Below are positions 34,501 to 49,500 of a stretch of 64,000 nt of DNA, one piece after another (position 1 is the stretch's first letter; every line of letters starts with the position of its first letter). The notes beneath the pieces are model-generated. The model was not told the DNA's origin, made no database searches, and was given only the letters and a program-made list of their open reading frames with translations. The translations under genes were made by a program, and so were the position numbers. The stretch is from NCBI RefSeq assembly GCF_918797505.1, contig NC_092797.1, forward strand, positions 36,531,372-36,595,371, read 5' to 3'. This stretch comes from Bemisia tabaci. Lineage: Eukaryota > Arthropoda > Insecta > Hemiptera > Aleyrodidae.

Positions 34501-37500
34501 TTTAGGGAAGAGTCAAATCTTGTTTTGAAAGATCAGCGACGGATCTTGAGTGAGGCATAAATTAAAGCATTGCAGGAAAATAAGATTAAATTTTACGTCA
34601 CGCTCGAGGCTTTATGCACCCTTCGTCCCTTCCTCCTTCACAATTTTTCAGCGTTCCATATCTCGACAAAAAATATTCTTAAGTACACCAATAAAAGTGA
34701 TAAGTGCACAAAGGCATCCTTTATTTTTGAATGACTCACGTTTCTGCGCGTGAACACCTGCTATTAAAAAAATTAAGTCGAGAGACCCCATTTGTAAGCC
34801 TGGGTCACACGGTTAAATTGAAGCTACTGAAGTACCGAGATCCGCGAAGTCAGGATTCTGTTCGGTAATACGAATACCAGTCAGAGATCAGTGCTACATC
34901 AAATTTCTGCAGCCCGCCTTAATTTGATGCCATAAAAATCTCTCGTTGATGCAAAATGCTCAAACAAAATAAGTAATATACTACCACGAGAACCTTTGTA
35001 GCACTGGCTCTACATTGGCACAATATGTGAGAATTTTGTTCAAATACTAACCTAATGTTGCCTAAATAACGATGGCTGAAGTGCAAACTTACGTATATAG
35101 CTCCATTGCAATGTTTCAAAGTTTCCATTCCTATTTTTAATTTTTTCGAAAAGAAACAAATCAACTTTATGGCTTGAAATTCGAACAGAATATTCTGCGA
35201 ATAAAGAAGAAAAATCAAAGAAGTTTCCAAGAAATTACGTTGACTAATTAGCTAAAGAAATAATAAAGTATGACAGGGAGTCTGTAGCATCGAAACCGGA
35301 GATACGTGGTTTCGGACTTCGTCCATCGATATGTTTGTCCTAAGCCCTGGATAGACGATCAAATTCCGAACCAATTCCGATCAAAGTAGACATGCTGATG
35401 ACTGGTGGTCACAATCTACCATCAAATTTTGACGGGCCGCACTTTTTTTTTCAAAGTAAGATCAGACCGGTGTACCATCATTCATCATTTCCTGCCACAG
35501 GAAACATTTCTGCCAAGTTTTCATTTTAAAATGAAGCAAATTAATGAATTTCAGACTGATGACTCCCGACACTTTGATGCTACTTTGATCGGAATTGGTT
35601 CGGGAATTTGATCGTCTATGCAGGCCTTTACCTGGGAGTGCGATTTGGCAACATCCTGCGGCTGACCGAGGAAATACCTTCTTGTTTGTCGGCGCAAGTT
35701 GGCACGAAGAGAAGCGCCTGCAAGTGGCCAATATGCAATAGGCGTTGCTCGACGCGTGTGTGCAGCGTGCAGCAATAAGAATTTCAATAAAAGCCGTGAT
35801 CGGACACCCAATGGCATCGCTCGGATGCGCTGATGGCTCGAACCGCGCGCGGGCTGAAATTCCTCCGACCCAGATTAAATGGCAGCCTTTGATTTCGGAG
35901 GCGTTTTCCTGCAGTGCTTGAGTTTGAACCCTTCATCGTGGCGCACGGTTTTTCGCTGCGCCTGAAAACATGTAATTTCGACCGCAGTTGTCCGCAATCT
36001 TTTATTTATTTTTTAAGGCGATTCGATGGACGTCGTATTTTGTGTTAGAACGGCATGCGATATATCACATCAAATACGAGTGGTTCAATGTTCCGGCTAC
36101 TTGTTATTTTCATCGAACTTTGAAATAGCAGTTCTGTAGTCACGAGACTAAATAATTTGTATGTGCGGAAATGCACTACTTTGCATTGCCGTTTCACAAA
36201 TGAATAGGGGAAGATAAAATAGCTGGACCACGGAATTGTTGACTTAGATTTATTAAATTATGTATGAATTTCAAAGTATTAACTTCGTCTTCAGCGTATT
36301 ATAAACTAGGTACGAACCATAAACTACAATAAAATAAAAAGTAAAAACGTATCATAATGCATGACTAGCAAGAGAGAAGAATCGATTTGTTTACTTTCTT
36401 CCCTATTTTGTATCAATTATTTTTACATTATTTCTTTCTCTCTTGCTACTCATACATTGTGATACGTTTTTATTTTTTACTTTATTGTATTTTATGGCTC
36501 GTAATTTATAATACGCTGAAGCCAAAATTAATACTTTGAAATTCATACTTAATGTAATAAATCTAATTCAATAACAATTCCGTGGTCCGCGCGGCTACAT
36601 CATCTTCCCCTATTCATGTATAAATGATTTACATAACAAATTTGACAAAAAAAAATCAACGTAATAATGACAGAATATTTGGAGGAAGAATCTCGCATTC
36701 GATACGGTTATCAAAACTGTATTTGTACGCGATATTTTTCCTCTAAAATCCGCCTTTACTTCTTTGAATTTATTAGTCCCAATTGGCAAGGGAATTTTTT
36801 AATCTCGTGACAACCGAAATGCAGCTGAAAGATGTAAAGCAGCTTTTCGCCCTCTTTTTAAAATGGTGCGCCATCGAATACTCACATCGAATACTTCTTC
36901 GCAACAACTGGCAAAGCTGGTGGAGTATTTTGTCAACAAAAGCGCTGCCGTCTGAAGTTACGTGGAGCGAAAACTGGAGGTACAAATGCTTTAATGAAAA
37001 CCCCAATTCTGGAGTAAAAGGTTAGCGACCGACGTACATACAAAAGGAAACAACTCGCCAAATCCTACGTAATGACGGCTGAAACTTGCCAACAACAGTA
37101 AAACTAACGAAAGAGGTGTCTCTGAAAACACTACGTTCCATTTTGGAACCAAAATTCCAACGTGATTCAGCACAAGCGTTCTATCTCTATCGACTGTTGT
37201 TTGTTTTCTCTCTGTATTGAAGCAGAGTAATACACAATTTACCTGTAAAAATCGCTCAAAATGACCGCCCATAGGGTAAGGGACCTTTTTACCGAAATAT
37301 CTGCGGATAGAGTCGAACCAAAACGAAATCAGGAAGGTGTCAAGTTTGCAGTTCGCGAATTGAGTTTTCATTACGCGTATTTTCATCCGCAGAGGCGTTT
37401 CCAATGGATTCCTCTCCTCGTTGTTTTTTGGAGAGAACAAAATGAATATTTTGCATACAATTCTTGGAGAATAGTTCTAGACACATGAGCACAAATCCTG

Positions 37501-40500
37501 CAAAAGCTAAACTAATAATGAGAGATGGGTGCAGGCCCTTCCAAAAGTGGATTGGGACCCCTTTTGGAAGGAGGGTTTGAGGGAGGGTCCCCCCTCGGAA
37601 AATTTTGAAAATTACGTCCCTCTTAATTTGCAATGTTGGCTAGTTCCCTTCTCCCTTTCTTGATTTCCTTTTTCTTCTTCTTCTCTTCCTTTCTTTTCTA
37701 AATTTTTCTCATAGTGTAAAAACATTGGAGATTGAATAAGGCCAATCTCTCTCTTCTTATTCCTCTAATTCTTCCTCTTATTTCCCTCCCTAGTTTCAGT
37801 CTTCTTCTTCTTCTTCGTCTTCTTCTTCTTCTTCTTCTCTCTTCTTCTTTTCCTCCTCTTCTTCGTCTTCTTATTCTTCTTCTTCTTCTTCTTTTTCTTC
37901 TACTTCTTTTTCCTCCTTCTCCTCCTCCTCTTCTTTTTCTTTCTCCTCCTCTTTCTTCTTATTCCTCTAATTCTTCCTCGTATTACCCTCCCTAGTTTCA
38001 GTCTTCTTCTTCTTCTTCCCTTCTTCTTCTTCTCCTTCTTCTTCTTCTCCTTCTTCTTCTTCTCCTTCTTCTTCTTCTTCTTCTTCTTCCCTTCGTCTTC
38101 TTCGTCTTCTTATTCTTCTTCTTTTTCTTCTACTTCTTTTTCCTCCTCCTCCTCCACCTCCTCCTCCACTTTTTCTTCCTCCTCTTCTTTTTCTCCCTTC
38201 TCATCTTCTTCTCCCTCCTAGCTCTCCTTCTCCTTTTTCTCCTCCATCTCATGCTTGCTCTACTATTTACTTAAATTCTATTCCAATATCTCCTACTACT
38301 TCTGCTTCTTCTTCTTCATCCTCTTGTTCTTCTTCTTTCCTCCAAGCTTTTTCTCAGGGTGTAGGGACTGGCGATCGAAAGAAGCCAAATAGCGAGTGAG
38401 GGCGAGAAGGAGCGAAGCTATGCACTAGAAGCGCTGCAGGGGGGCTGCTGGATGACTCGAGCGGGGTCTTTCATCAAAAGTGCATCGGCGGGGTGCGGCG
38501 GTGGAAAAGGAGGGCGGAGGGGGGGAGGTGGTTGTGGGGAAATTGATGACCAGTCGCCGCCCTTTACCTGTTGGCCGAGTGTGAAGCTAATAATCACATT
38601 TTAGTGGAAGCGATACTGCTTGTCCGCACGCGGCGTCCTCGCCAGTTTCCACCACCACCGCCGCCACCATCCCTGTATGTATTTATTTTGTCCATGGATA
38701 CGGATACCGCCCTCGCGTCCCATCCCCGATCCCCCAACCTCTCCCCACCGTAACTCACCGTTGCTGTGCGCCACACTTTCCAAGCTGACTCCAAACGGGA
38801 GCTACACTTTGTTTTTTCTCCTTCATTTTCTTTTTCGTTTTCTTTTATCTTTTCTACTTTTTCTAATTTCCTTATGCCTCTCCTTCTTCTAATACATGGT
38901 GCATCAGCCTGTTTGTCCTCTACTCTCCCTTCATCTTCTTTTTGCTTTTCTTTTATGTATATTTCTATGTTCATTTTTTTATTTCTTCTGCTCCTATATT
39001 TTATCCTTCACTTTCATTTAACCTTCTTCCTCTTTTATTTCTCACAATTCTCTCTCCCTTTTCTCTTCATTTTAAACCATACTTTTGTTTTCTCTTCTTC
39101 CTATTCATCTACTTTAATTTCATCCTCTATTTTAAATTCTATCTATTTCTCTTGGATGCACAAGCCGGAGGTTTACAGATCGATCGAAAAAATAACTGAC
39201 ATCAGATTAAAAAATTAGAGAGAAATTAAGAGTTAGGGTTTTTTTTGGACAACTACTCCTAAAAATCCCAAGGCTGCTCTAACTGACCTGACCATCTCCT
39301 TTGGGAGAATACTGGCGCCGATACATATGAACTTTATACAGGTCTACAAATACATCCTAAAAGCTAACCAAATATTAGATATAAAAGAAGAAGAAAAGTT
39401 GAGGATCAGCACGGCCAAAGATAGGAGAGACGTAATTGAGCTTCGTTTTTTAATTTTCCTCCCAAATCTGAGCGAGAATCCAGTGGTATAACGTAGAGCG
39501 AAGATTGCGAGTTCACGCCTCACGCCATAGCGCCTTCAATTTTGCAGACGCAACACGGACATCCATCAAGCACGAATAGTTGTATCTCTGCGCCGTCATC
39601 ACCGCGCGTCCTTTCCCTTGCTCCATTTCCATGTTGTGTTGGCTCCGTTTGTCTTATTTGAAATGGTGCTTCAAGGGCCTCGTGAGCAACATAGCCGAAG
39701 ATAGGGGACACGTAATTGAGCCTCGTTTTTTGACTATTCTCCCGAATTTGTTTTTGTTGTAAAAGTTACAAACGGTTTAGTTTCTTGTTCAATTTTGTTA
39801 TATGACTCAGTATTGACGTACTTTTAGTTCATTTCAATCGTTTTACCAGCCTTACCCTTCCTGAAGACTTTGTTTCATGCATAAAAAAGTGTTTTCAGTA
39901 AAAATAGCGGATGTCACATTTTTTTTCAAATCGCTGTTACTCCTTCAATTTTTCACTTACATAGATCGTAAAACGTATGTTTTTTACCGGAAGAGTTGCT
40001 CTCCATGAAAATCTTTATGAGAATCCTCTCGGTTCTACGGGCGGAAAAGCGCAAAGCTTCAAAAACTTCAAACGCGAGTTTCTCACAATGTGATAACTCG
40101 ACATCCGCTATTGTTACAGATCAGTCCTCATATAGTGGAGCATCGCGAATCTACGCTGCGTGCCAGAGCGCCTTCAATTTCGCAGACGCAACGCGGACAT
40201 CCACCAAGCACGAATAGTCGTATCTCCGCGCCGTTATCAACGCACGTCTTTTCCTTTGCTCACTTTTCTTATTAGGATATTCCCGCCCATGCGCGAGGGA
40301 CTGGACCTCCATCCTGATACCCCGGACAGGATTGCGTGGAAAAATCTCTCTTGAAATTTCAAAATATAAAATGCTCAAGTTTCCCAGAGAAATCTCATGT
40401 TATGAAACGACCTTTGGCAACGTCCGAAAGCCCATACGACGTTTTTCCAAAGCGCGGTAGAATTTTTGTGCGACCCCTCGGCCGTTTCTCGTCTCTGCTC

Positions 40501-43500
40501 ACGTTCCACCACGCCGCGGCCGGCGCTGCTACACCATAAAAACAAACTGGAAAAGTTCCCTTATTTACAGAGTCCTCGAGCCGCGGGCAGCAGGACTCAT
40601 ACCGAAGATAAAAACCGTTCAACGGTTTCATCACACCATTAACGGATAACGCTTTTCCGCGACCCACCCTCGCCGTTACATCGCGGTGATAACCTGGCTA
40701 TGGACGCTCCTCCAGCGTCGATTACTTTCCCCGATAACCGTTTGGTTTTCAAAGCGCGTAAGCGTCAATCCAGGATTAGCGGGAATCCGGGATTAGGGAG
40801 AGTCGCTGGGCTCTTGGATAGGGTCCCTTACGCGGTTCTGTAATTAAACGGTTCTGTGCGGTTGCAGTACGAACTTCTTCATAAACGAAATAAAAACGGG
40901 GTTTGCTTTAATTAAATTGCTGATGAGTGTTCTGTCTACTTTGGTCTCTCCAAACGGCTCTCCGTAAAATTACTGGGACCAGAATCTGATTGCGCCCCCC
41001 CCCCCTCCCCCCCACTCAGCGAATTGTTTGGATGCATCTCAAATTCTCAACAAAGAAAAACGTTTCCTTGACATTTTTACCTAGGTGCAGAATGAGGGTC
41101 GTAGTATTTATAGTCGTATCTGACAGTTTCATATCAGTGCACTAGAGCTAAAAGGCTGCAAGAGCTAGAGCCTAATCACATTTTTGGAAAAATTGAGTTA
41201 ATGACGTTTTGTAAATTTAATTTTTGAAGCATTTCGCAGGTTTTGCAAACTATTTTAAGGTGAGTCAGTCTAAAATTGATTTGTTCAATTATAGAATATT
41301 CTCCTCCATAAGTCGAATTTTTTCCAATGGGAAAGCTGTGTATGTGTAATCCCGTGCAAGGATCCAAATCCAAAATTATGCAATCGAGTTTTACTCGAGG
41401 CTCGTGGAAATGATTGTCCTTATTATGATATGTTAAAAGTGTTCTTAAAGCCCTCTTTATCAAGATGTAAACCGCATGGGACCTCAACTCGCCAATTGGG
41501 ACGCAGCAATTTACACAACGCGCAGTGGATCGAGTCAATGTAAGAGGTTGGACACAATTTGGAAACTTTGAGAGCTCATAACTCCATTTATACAAAACTT
41601 TGAGGTTCTAAAAATGGTTGCATTGGTTTCCTCGTGGAATTTTCTTCTGAGGGCACCACTTGAAATTTAAAAGTTTGACGGAATAGACATCAAAATTTGC
41701 AGTTTTAGTCAATAATTTCATGTCCGACCTCTCTGATTGACTCAATCCACTGTGCTACGACCCCGATTCTCGATTTGTTTTGTATTTTTTTTCACGGTGT
41801 ATTGCAGTGGCGTGGTGTGCTTAGCGATATATCGACTGTTATTCCATTTAAATCTATGGGAAAGGATCGATGAACAGGGTGTTCGCAGCGAACACCTTAA
41901 TAATCGATTCTTTACCATAGATTTAAATGACAGAACAATCGATACATCGCAATTCACGCCACGGTACTGGTGTATTGTATCATACATTTTGATCTAATCA
42001 AATTGCTAATGTGATGTTTTAAATCTATGTGCAGATCGACTTGAAGCATATTAACCAGAAGGCCGGAGCGGACATGGTGGAGGTAGGAATTGATTTACGG
42101 GAGTACTATCCCAGCGTGGAATGGGACATTCTCGGAGTGCCGGCGGAGCGCCACGAGAAATATTACCCGTGCTGCAAGGAGCCTTACCCAGGTATGCAGC
42201 ATGCACCCCCTGCATTTCAGCCCATTTCAGCCCTTAATTTACTCGCCGAGTCCCGCTTTTAGCACATAAAGCTGACGTCCGTGTTCATTTACTCCTGTTC
42301 TCGTCTCTCTTGACCGATGCTCCGGGCAAATTACATGCGTTTACTCATTGTTGCACCACAATGCAACTCTCGGGAAAGTCGAGCATTCAAGGTTTAACAA
42401 ATTAATCCTTTAAATGAGGAGGATAAAGTTTACTAGAGCACCTTTACTTAGTAAAGTATGGACGTATTCATTTGATGGCAGCCTCAGAGCCCTGAAGGCA
42501 GGGAACCTCCCCAAAATTATTTCACGACAGCTTAGAAGTCAAATGCGGAGACTAATTAAGGAGCTTGGAGGACAAGGCGCAAAAGTGCAGTTTTTGAAAA
42601 AATTGAAATATTAATGATTTCAAGTAAAGCTAGTCTTAATTCATATCCTGTGAAAAATTCCCTCCCAAATTCCAATATTTAAGCATCACTAAGTCAGTTT
42701 GAACTTTCTTTCACCATAAGGATCCATTTACTTTCGAAACTTCTATCGCGTATTTCTCAAAATAGCAAAAACTGCACTTATGCGCTTTGTCCTCCAAGCC
42801 TCTGAATTCAAATCCGTGTTTTAGATCATGTCTCAGCCCTTCATGAACGAATCTTGATTCTGATAGTGAATAATAGTGATACATGAAATAACTGGAATAA
42901 TAACAGGTATTTGAAATCATAGGTAGGCTATCTCTCTAGGCCCGACTTATCACGCCAAAAAAGAGGTAGGGGTTGAGTCCCGATTTAGAAATTTCCAATT
43001 AATTGTGGTACTACCCCAATAAGCTAGATGACCAACCCAAATGTTGCGGTACTACCAAAATTAATTGAAAATGCCTATATCATCAAAAGAATTGTGGTAG
43101 AACCACAATTTTCGGGGGTAATCCCTGACAATGTTTTTCCGTGTTTAGGAGAGGAGTTGTTGCGAGGACCTGATGGATTATCCGCCTTCCTCACTGGTGA
43201 TTATAGGACATTTCGTCAACGATTTTTCAGCCGCGTACCTGTTTTCTCCAGTACTTTACGTCCACGCGTTTTTTTCGGCAAATTATGCTAAACGTTATTA
43301 CATTCGGATGCTAGGACTTAGGAAGTTTTTGGACTACCGCTCTCCTTTTGTGCCACAATATCTTGATTTATTTTGCGAGGGAAGCTCCTTATTCTTAAAG
43401 GATGCCTGTCATTCTTAATATGTTGGAGCGCCTTCAATTTTCTTATGATACTGTGCAACACCTGTGTTGTGAAATAGTTGTTTGGCAACTACTTCACACG

Positions 43501-46500
43501 CCGTGGCACGCTGCGGCGCAGCGGGCAGCCGGCCAGCCCGCATTGGCGCTTACAAACCTAAGGGGATACTTCAAGCATTGCGCAATGCGTGAAGTATCCC
43601 CTTAGGTTTGTAGGCGCCAATGCGCGTTTCGCGCTGGCAGCACGCCGCGGTCGTTCCGCTCTGTGTTAGGCTCTAATAATTAAACTCGTGGAGTCAGCGA
43701 TTTTCAACTCATGATTTTGAAATATTTGAATACTCTGCTTGGGTTATTCTCATTTAAATTGATGGAAAAAATAAGTAAAAAAGAAAAATATAAACGTGTG
43801 TTTTGCAAATATTAAGGTGGTTTCGCGTCGAATTTAATGATTTCCAAAGCACTTTGATTTTTTCTTTTATATTTTGTACATTGAATGGGCTGCCACTTTA
43901 TTTGGGGACTCCACAACTGAAAACACGGCAGCCCTGTCAATGTATTTGCTCCCTATCTTTGCATGGAAAGTTTGTCTTGATGTAGAGGTGCGGACTCTCA
44001 GGGTAGGGTGGGAGATCCCCTCCATTTTGGCCTCAACTTGGGAGCTTTTTTTTGAGCTTGGGAGTTAATTTCAGAGAAAACCAGTGGCACCATCGTGTTT
44101 CTCGAAAACTTTTACATAAGAATCAGTAGTCAAATCGCAAATTCCTCACACCTGCAACATCTCAATTTTCTCATTTTGATACTGTCATTATAATATTACA
44201 TGGACAAAAATATAAAAGTTGGACCGAGTCATTGTTGCTTATTTTACGCTTGAACGTAAACTACTGGACAAAACAAGTGTGCGAACAAAAAATCGTTGAC
44301 AGAATGTCCTGAAACCTCACTGGTTCATATCCTCTCCCCTCCCCATGAAGATACTCTGAGATTCACTGTGAAACAACTGGTGAAAATATATCGTTTATTG
44401 AATCGATTCATTTCGGAGCATTGGCCATATTTTGAGTGTTTAAATTATGAAGTAATTTATCAACCCATGACAGGGGTCAAAAGAAGCACTTGGCACTTTT
44501 AAGAGGGTGTAAAAATGCATTTCGGATGCGTTGGAGAGGGTGGGAGTATGGTAAACAAATAAAATTTTCAGTGCCACATATTCTATGAAAGAACCCTAAA
44601 TTTACAAGTATCCTAACCAGAAATGCTCCGTTTAATATTTGCATCGTGCGAGTGGGCAGTGGGTGCATCCCCATTGGCAAAAATGCGTTCGGCTTGGCGG
44701 GCGCACATCGGAACCATAAAAGTCCTCATATACATGGCGCTTGCCGAGTGGTCATTATTTACTCCTTCTCGCAGTTATTTATCCTCTACGCCGTAAGTTA
44801 TTTATCCTTTATTGCGCCGGGCAAGTTACGAACAATAAAGCCCGCGCTGAAAATTCAGCTCCGGGGCTTTTTATCCTCTACTTTATAAGGCTATTACTGC
44901 CGTGCTGAGGAAGAACGCCGTATGAGCATTCGAGAGTTGCCAAATTTCCTTCCGTAAAACGTTTATTTTAGTGGCAAAATGTGAATTTTTCTCGTTGATA
45001 TTTTCAGGAAATTTAGAACAAAATACGAACAAAATTCTCTGAAAAATTGAAAGAAAAATATTCATAAGTTTACCAGGGAATTCGTGTTTTGTCGAAGAAA
45101 TTTGGCAACGCCTGGAGGTTCATACGGCGTTTTTCCTTAGCACGGCATATAAGGAGCCGCCTCTGCCGACAAAACAGCGGCGAATCATTATTCTCGCGAC
45201 GGGTCATTCCTCCGATTTTAACGGGCTCCTGTGTCTCAGACACTGCGACGCGACGCAGTTTGTAAAAATATATCCGCAGCGAGGTTTTATCGGGGGTAAG
45301 GGGGGGGGGGGGGTGTCCGCGAATTCCGGGACATCTGTTCACGGAACGGACGTCCAGGTACGTTGCGGAGTGTTGAGTGACGTAAATCCATTACTTTTGC
45401 TCGTGAAAAAATGTACCTTATGTTACCTACATCGGGCAATTGGTTTTTTGTCAATGTGACATTCTGTCAATGTTACATGATATTTTATAGGGAAAATTGG
45501 AAAAATGTTTTTTCCCCCTTTTAGAAAAGTAAATTAACGGCGAGACCGCAAAAACGCCTGACTCAGTTTGCGGTTTTGCAAACTTCAATTATTTTTCAAA
45601 TGGAAAAATACCTAGCGTCATACTTGGAAAACGTCCCTGATATTTTTGTATGTGTGAAGAATATTCCGTGAGATTTTTAATGAATATTAACCCATACTCC
45701 AAAAAAAAATGGGCTATTTTCTGCGTATTTATCTGGTTTAGGAAAGTCCGTAATAGATTATTTGGACTGCGTTAAACAGAAAGGAACCAAGCCACATCAG
45801 CTATTGCCAAATTTAATAGAGCAATCTAATTTTCAACAAGAGAACGTTTTTGCGGATTCCTTTGACATTTTTTAGGAATTTGCTTCGTACTACGCAGATA
45901 GTTCACTGAAATTTGCAGAAAAATCCGCAAAACCGTTGTTGGGTAAAAAATTAAATTGCCCAATTAGATTTGGCAATAGCTGATGTGGCTTGGTTCCTTT
46001 CTGTTTAACGCGGTCAAATTGGGCATCCATGATTATTTAATATTGTTGCTCTGCTTAATCTTGCTAAACATTGAAGGAAACTCAAACTAGCCACATCATT
46101 TTGGCCTTTTTGCAGTAATTTGGCTTACATTTTGTCCGGAACCAACAACCATTTAAGTGCATAAAGAACACCACGGAGTATAGACACGTTTTTACCGCGT
46201 GGGCTTTCCAAAATTCCAGAAATTAGGGCCGAAAATAATCTGTTTCGGTACAGCCATCTGTCAATTCCAGGATAAAACGCCAGCAACCACTAACCACTAA
46301 GCTAAGCTTGCCGGCATAGCTATCTTTATTTTAACTAGAAGAAATATTTTTAAGTGCGGCAACGATGCGATGCTACGGACAAACGACCGATAAGCGGATG
46401 AAGGCGATCCGATTTGATAAAGAAAAAAAAGCCCGGCCCAAACACAAAATCCTACGACAGTTTTCTTAACCCTGTCCACGCGATTCAGAGGGGGGAGGGG

Positions 46501-49500
46501 CCAGGAAAACCAGGAAAAATTGAGGGACTACATTTCTAGCCGAGGATAATACGCTACCACGCGGTCATATATCACGAGTTATTCGGGAGCTCCTAAATCC
46601 AGCGGCGCGCACTAGGGTTTTTTTAACATCGGAACCTGGCCAAAGCCCAAAGTTCAATCACATTTCTTTCACAGACACTGATCCGGAATTCAGAATCTAT
46701 TGGGTTTTTTGGCACGAATCTTTCATAAACTTAAACTTAAAATTAGTTTATTGACACCAGAAAACATAGAAATATTTATTAACATTTCGGGAGAAAAACG
46801 CCTATAAAAGTTAAAACAAACCAGAAGTAGTGTGGAAATTAAGTTTGCAGTTTACAGAAAACGCAGTGTCAAGTAAACGATATTTCAAAGACTGATATGA
46901 TAAACTCAGAGTTCGGAATTGCCAGCTATTATGAATTTGAACGCCCTTTTTAAGCATGGAAAGTAATAATCATAATTTCTTTGAATTGTATTAATTAGCT
47001 ATGCACAAATTCCTACTATCATAGATTGGACGGCATTAACTGAAATCAGCCCAACTAAATCAGACTTCCCGATTTTTTCGCATTTTTTTTTGAATTAAGA
47101 CAAGAAAATTAAGCAAAAACCTGACTTGAAATTGTGTGAGCTACTTCTTTACAAACCATAGAAAATGTCCTTAAAGTTTGAGGATTATGCCGTTTAGTTC
47201 TCTGCCGTGCAACGCAAAAACGCCGTAAACGCCATTTTTAATTTTTTGGAAACAATGTATCATAGCAGGAAAACTTGTGTACCCTGGGACAATTTTTTTT
47301 ACAGAATTCTTTCGCAAATACTATGATAACTTAACCTGAAAATTTGAGGTGCATGGGTAAAATAGTTTCTATATCATAAAGTGTTGAGCTCCAAAAAACG
47401 CGGGAAAATCTTGATGGATTTACGGCGTTCTTGCTTAGCACGGCAGTTCTCTGTTAAAAAAAGACAACTCGAACGAAAATTAGGCAAAATATGACTTCAC
47501 ATAAATGTAGAACGGACCGAATTTTGCTATTTGGAACCACAATTTATGGTTCAGTTCAGAAACGACGTATGTACTATCAGTTTCCCTATGCAAATGAGTG
47601 ATTTTACAAATGGGCTAGGCGCTAGGACTACAATTCCTAAATTATAGTCCTAGTTGCAAAATGAAGTCCAAATGAACTGATTCTGGCTAAATCCGTCCAA
47701 TTCATCAAAAATGGATTACATTTTGCAATGAGGAACCACTATCTCCGGCTCCTCCATAAAAGCACCTTTCTGCATAGGGAAACCAATGACATATATGCTG
47801 TTTCTTAAATGAACCAGTAATAGTGGTTCCTTATTGCAAAATGTGGTCCAAATAAGCCTCGGTCAAGTTTTGAGACAAAGTGCCCCAATGTGCGGCGGGC
47901 AAAAAGTCGATCCATTGAATGGAGAAGCCCGCGGAATAAGTTGGGCAATTATCGTCTCCCCTCTAACGAAAGGACGGAACTCCACTCTCACGTGAGCCGT
48001 GGAACGGATGGAGCCATACGAACAACAGATCTCATCTCGGAGTGCAATCACGTCCTAAGGTCAGCAGGACAACGTCATGAGACGCATCCCTTACGTCCCC
48101 CCGCGGAACTCGCACAGGGAGGGGCGGGGAGGGAAGGAAGTAATTTATGGGGGAAATAAATCTTGAGTATGTGAGCTTCGGTCCCTTATCTGATACTTGA
48201 CGTCGCTGATGCCCTATCGGCATGGCGCGGTGTGGTCACCGGTCAAAGCGCCGCGTCCCGCGTCACCGCTCACCGCGGAAATTCCTCCAGTGCCGGATTT
48301 CAACTCTGCTTTCTCAACTTCCTCACCGCAGGAAAAGACCCTTTGATATTATCGATGGACCAACATCTAGGGGAGATTGCAAACACTGCAACAAATATCT
48401 TAATAAACGTATCCATAGGAGACTCTTGAGGAGTCCCCCCCCCCTTACGCTGCCATGCTAAGGAAGAACGCCGTATGTACATTCGAGAGTTGCAAAATTG
48501 CCTCAGATAAAAAATGCATTTTACGGGAGAGTTGTGCATAGATTTCCTTCAAATTTTGAGATATTTTAGATTGAAAAGTGTACAAAATGGTCTGAAAAAT
48601 TCGAGGAAAAATATCCAACGGTTTTCTTGAAAATTCGTATTTTATCGGAGGAACTTTGGCAACGCCTGATGGCTCATACGGCGTTCTTCCTTAGCACGGC
48701 AGTACAGAGGACTGTCCGCTTCCTGAAATGTTATTGAGATCGTATTAAGTTGTTCACCAAGAGTAGACCCTATATGAAAGATGATTGGGTCTTTACTTCT
48801 CCCGCTTAACATTTTCCCCAAAAGCTTTTTCATATTTCATAGTTAAAATTTAAAAATAATGCGATGTATACTTGAAAATTCCCTAATTCAACCTCGTTCA
48901 TAGTAATGCGCGATTTTTATGACCATTGATTCAAACTTCCGCGCTTCCAAAGCGCTTTGGCCTACATTGAATCAAATTTAACACTGAATTATTTTAGTAT
49001 TTCGTGAACGCGCTGGAGTGATTTTCTGTATTCGCTGCATGTTTGTTCCAGTCAACCTGGCAGCAGTGCGGAGTGATTTACTGCGCCTCGATCGACTTCG
49101 GTCCCTTCAGGGCGCAGGAACCATTATGAAAAAGTTCATCTGAGCATCGCAAGCTCAGCCCCAGGGAGCACATACTAATCTCGCAGTCCGGGGCGCGAGG
49201 GGGAACTTTTTCTGAGCCCCCAAATAAAAGGTCTTAAAGGATTTAAACTCGCATCAAAAGCTCCCCGATGCTGAATCAAATGAATGTTTGATTAAAATCA
49301 GCGCAGGGCTAGTCATAAATATGTGAAGCGATTTTTGAGTCGTGGATCCTCGAATACTGTCGGGTCTCACACCCACACTCTGAAATAAGGGTCGGAGGGG
49401 TTGAGAGGGGTTCTTTTGTGACATTTTGAGTTAGAAAAGTTCAATATTGGAAGTTACTCCAGCGCTGGCTGACAATGCTTTCCACGCCATTCATTTTCTC

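Noticed and set aside
37732..37995. 87-codon Leu/Ser/Pro-rich ORF
   Set aside because: A direct translation of the TTC microsatellite.
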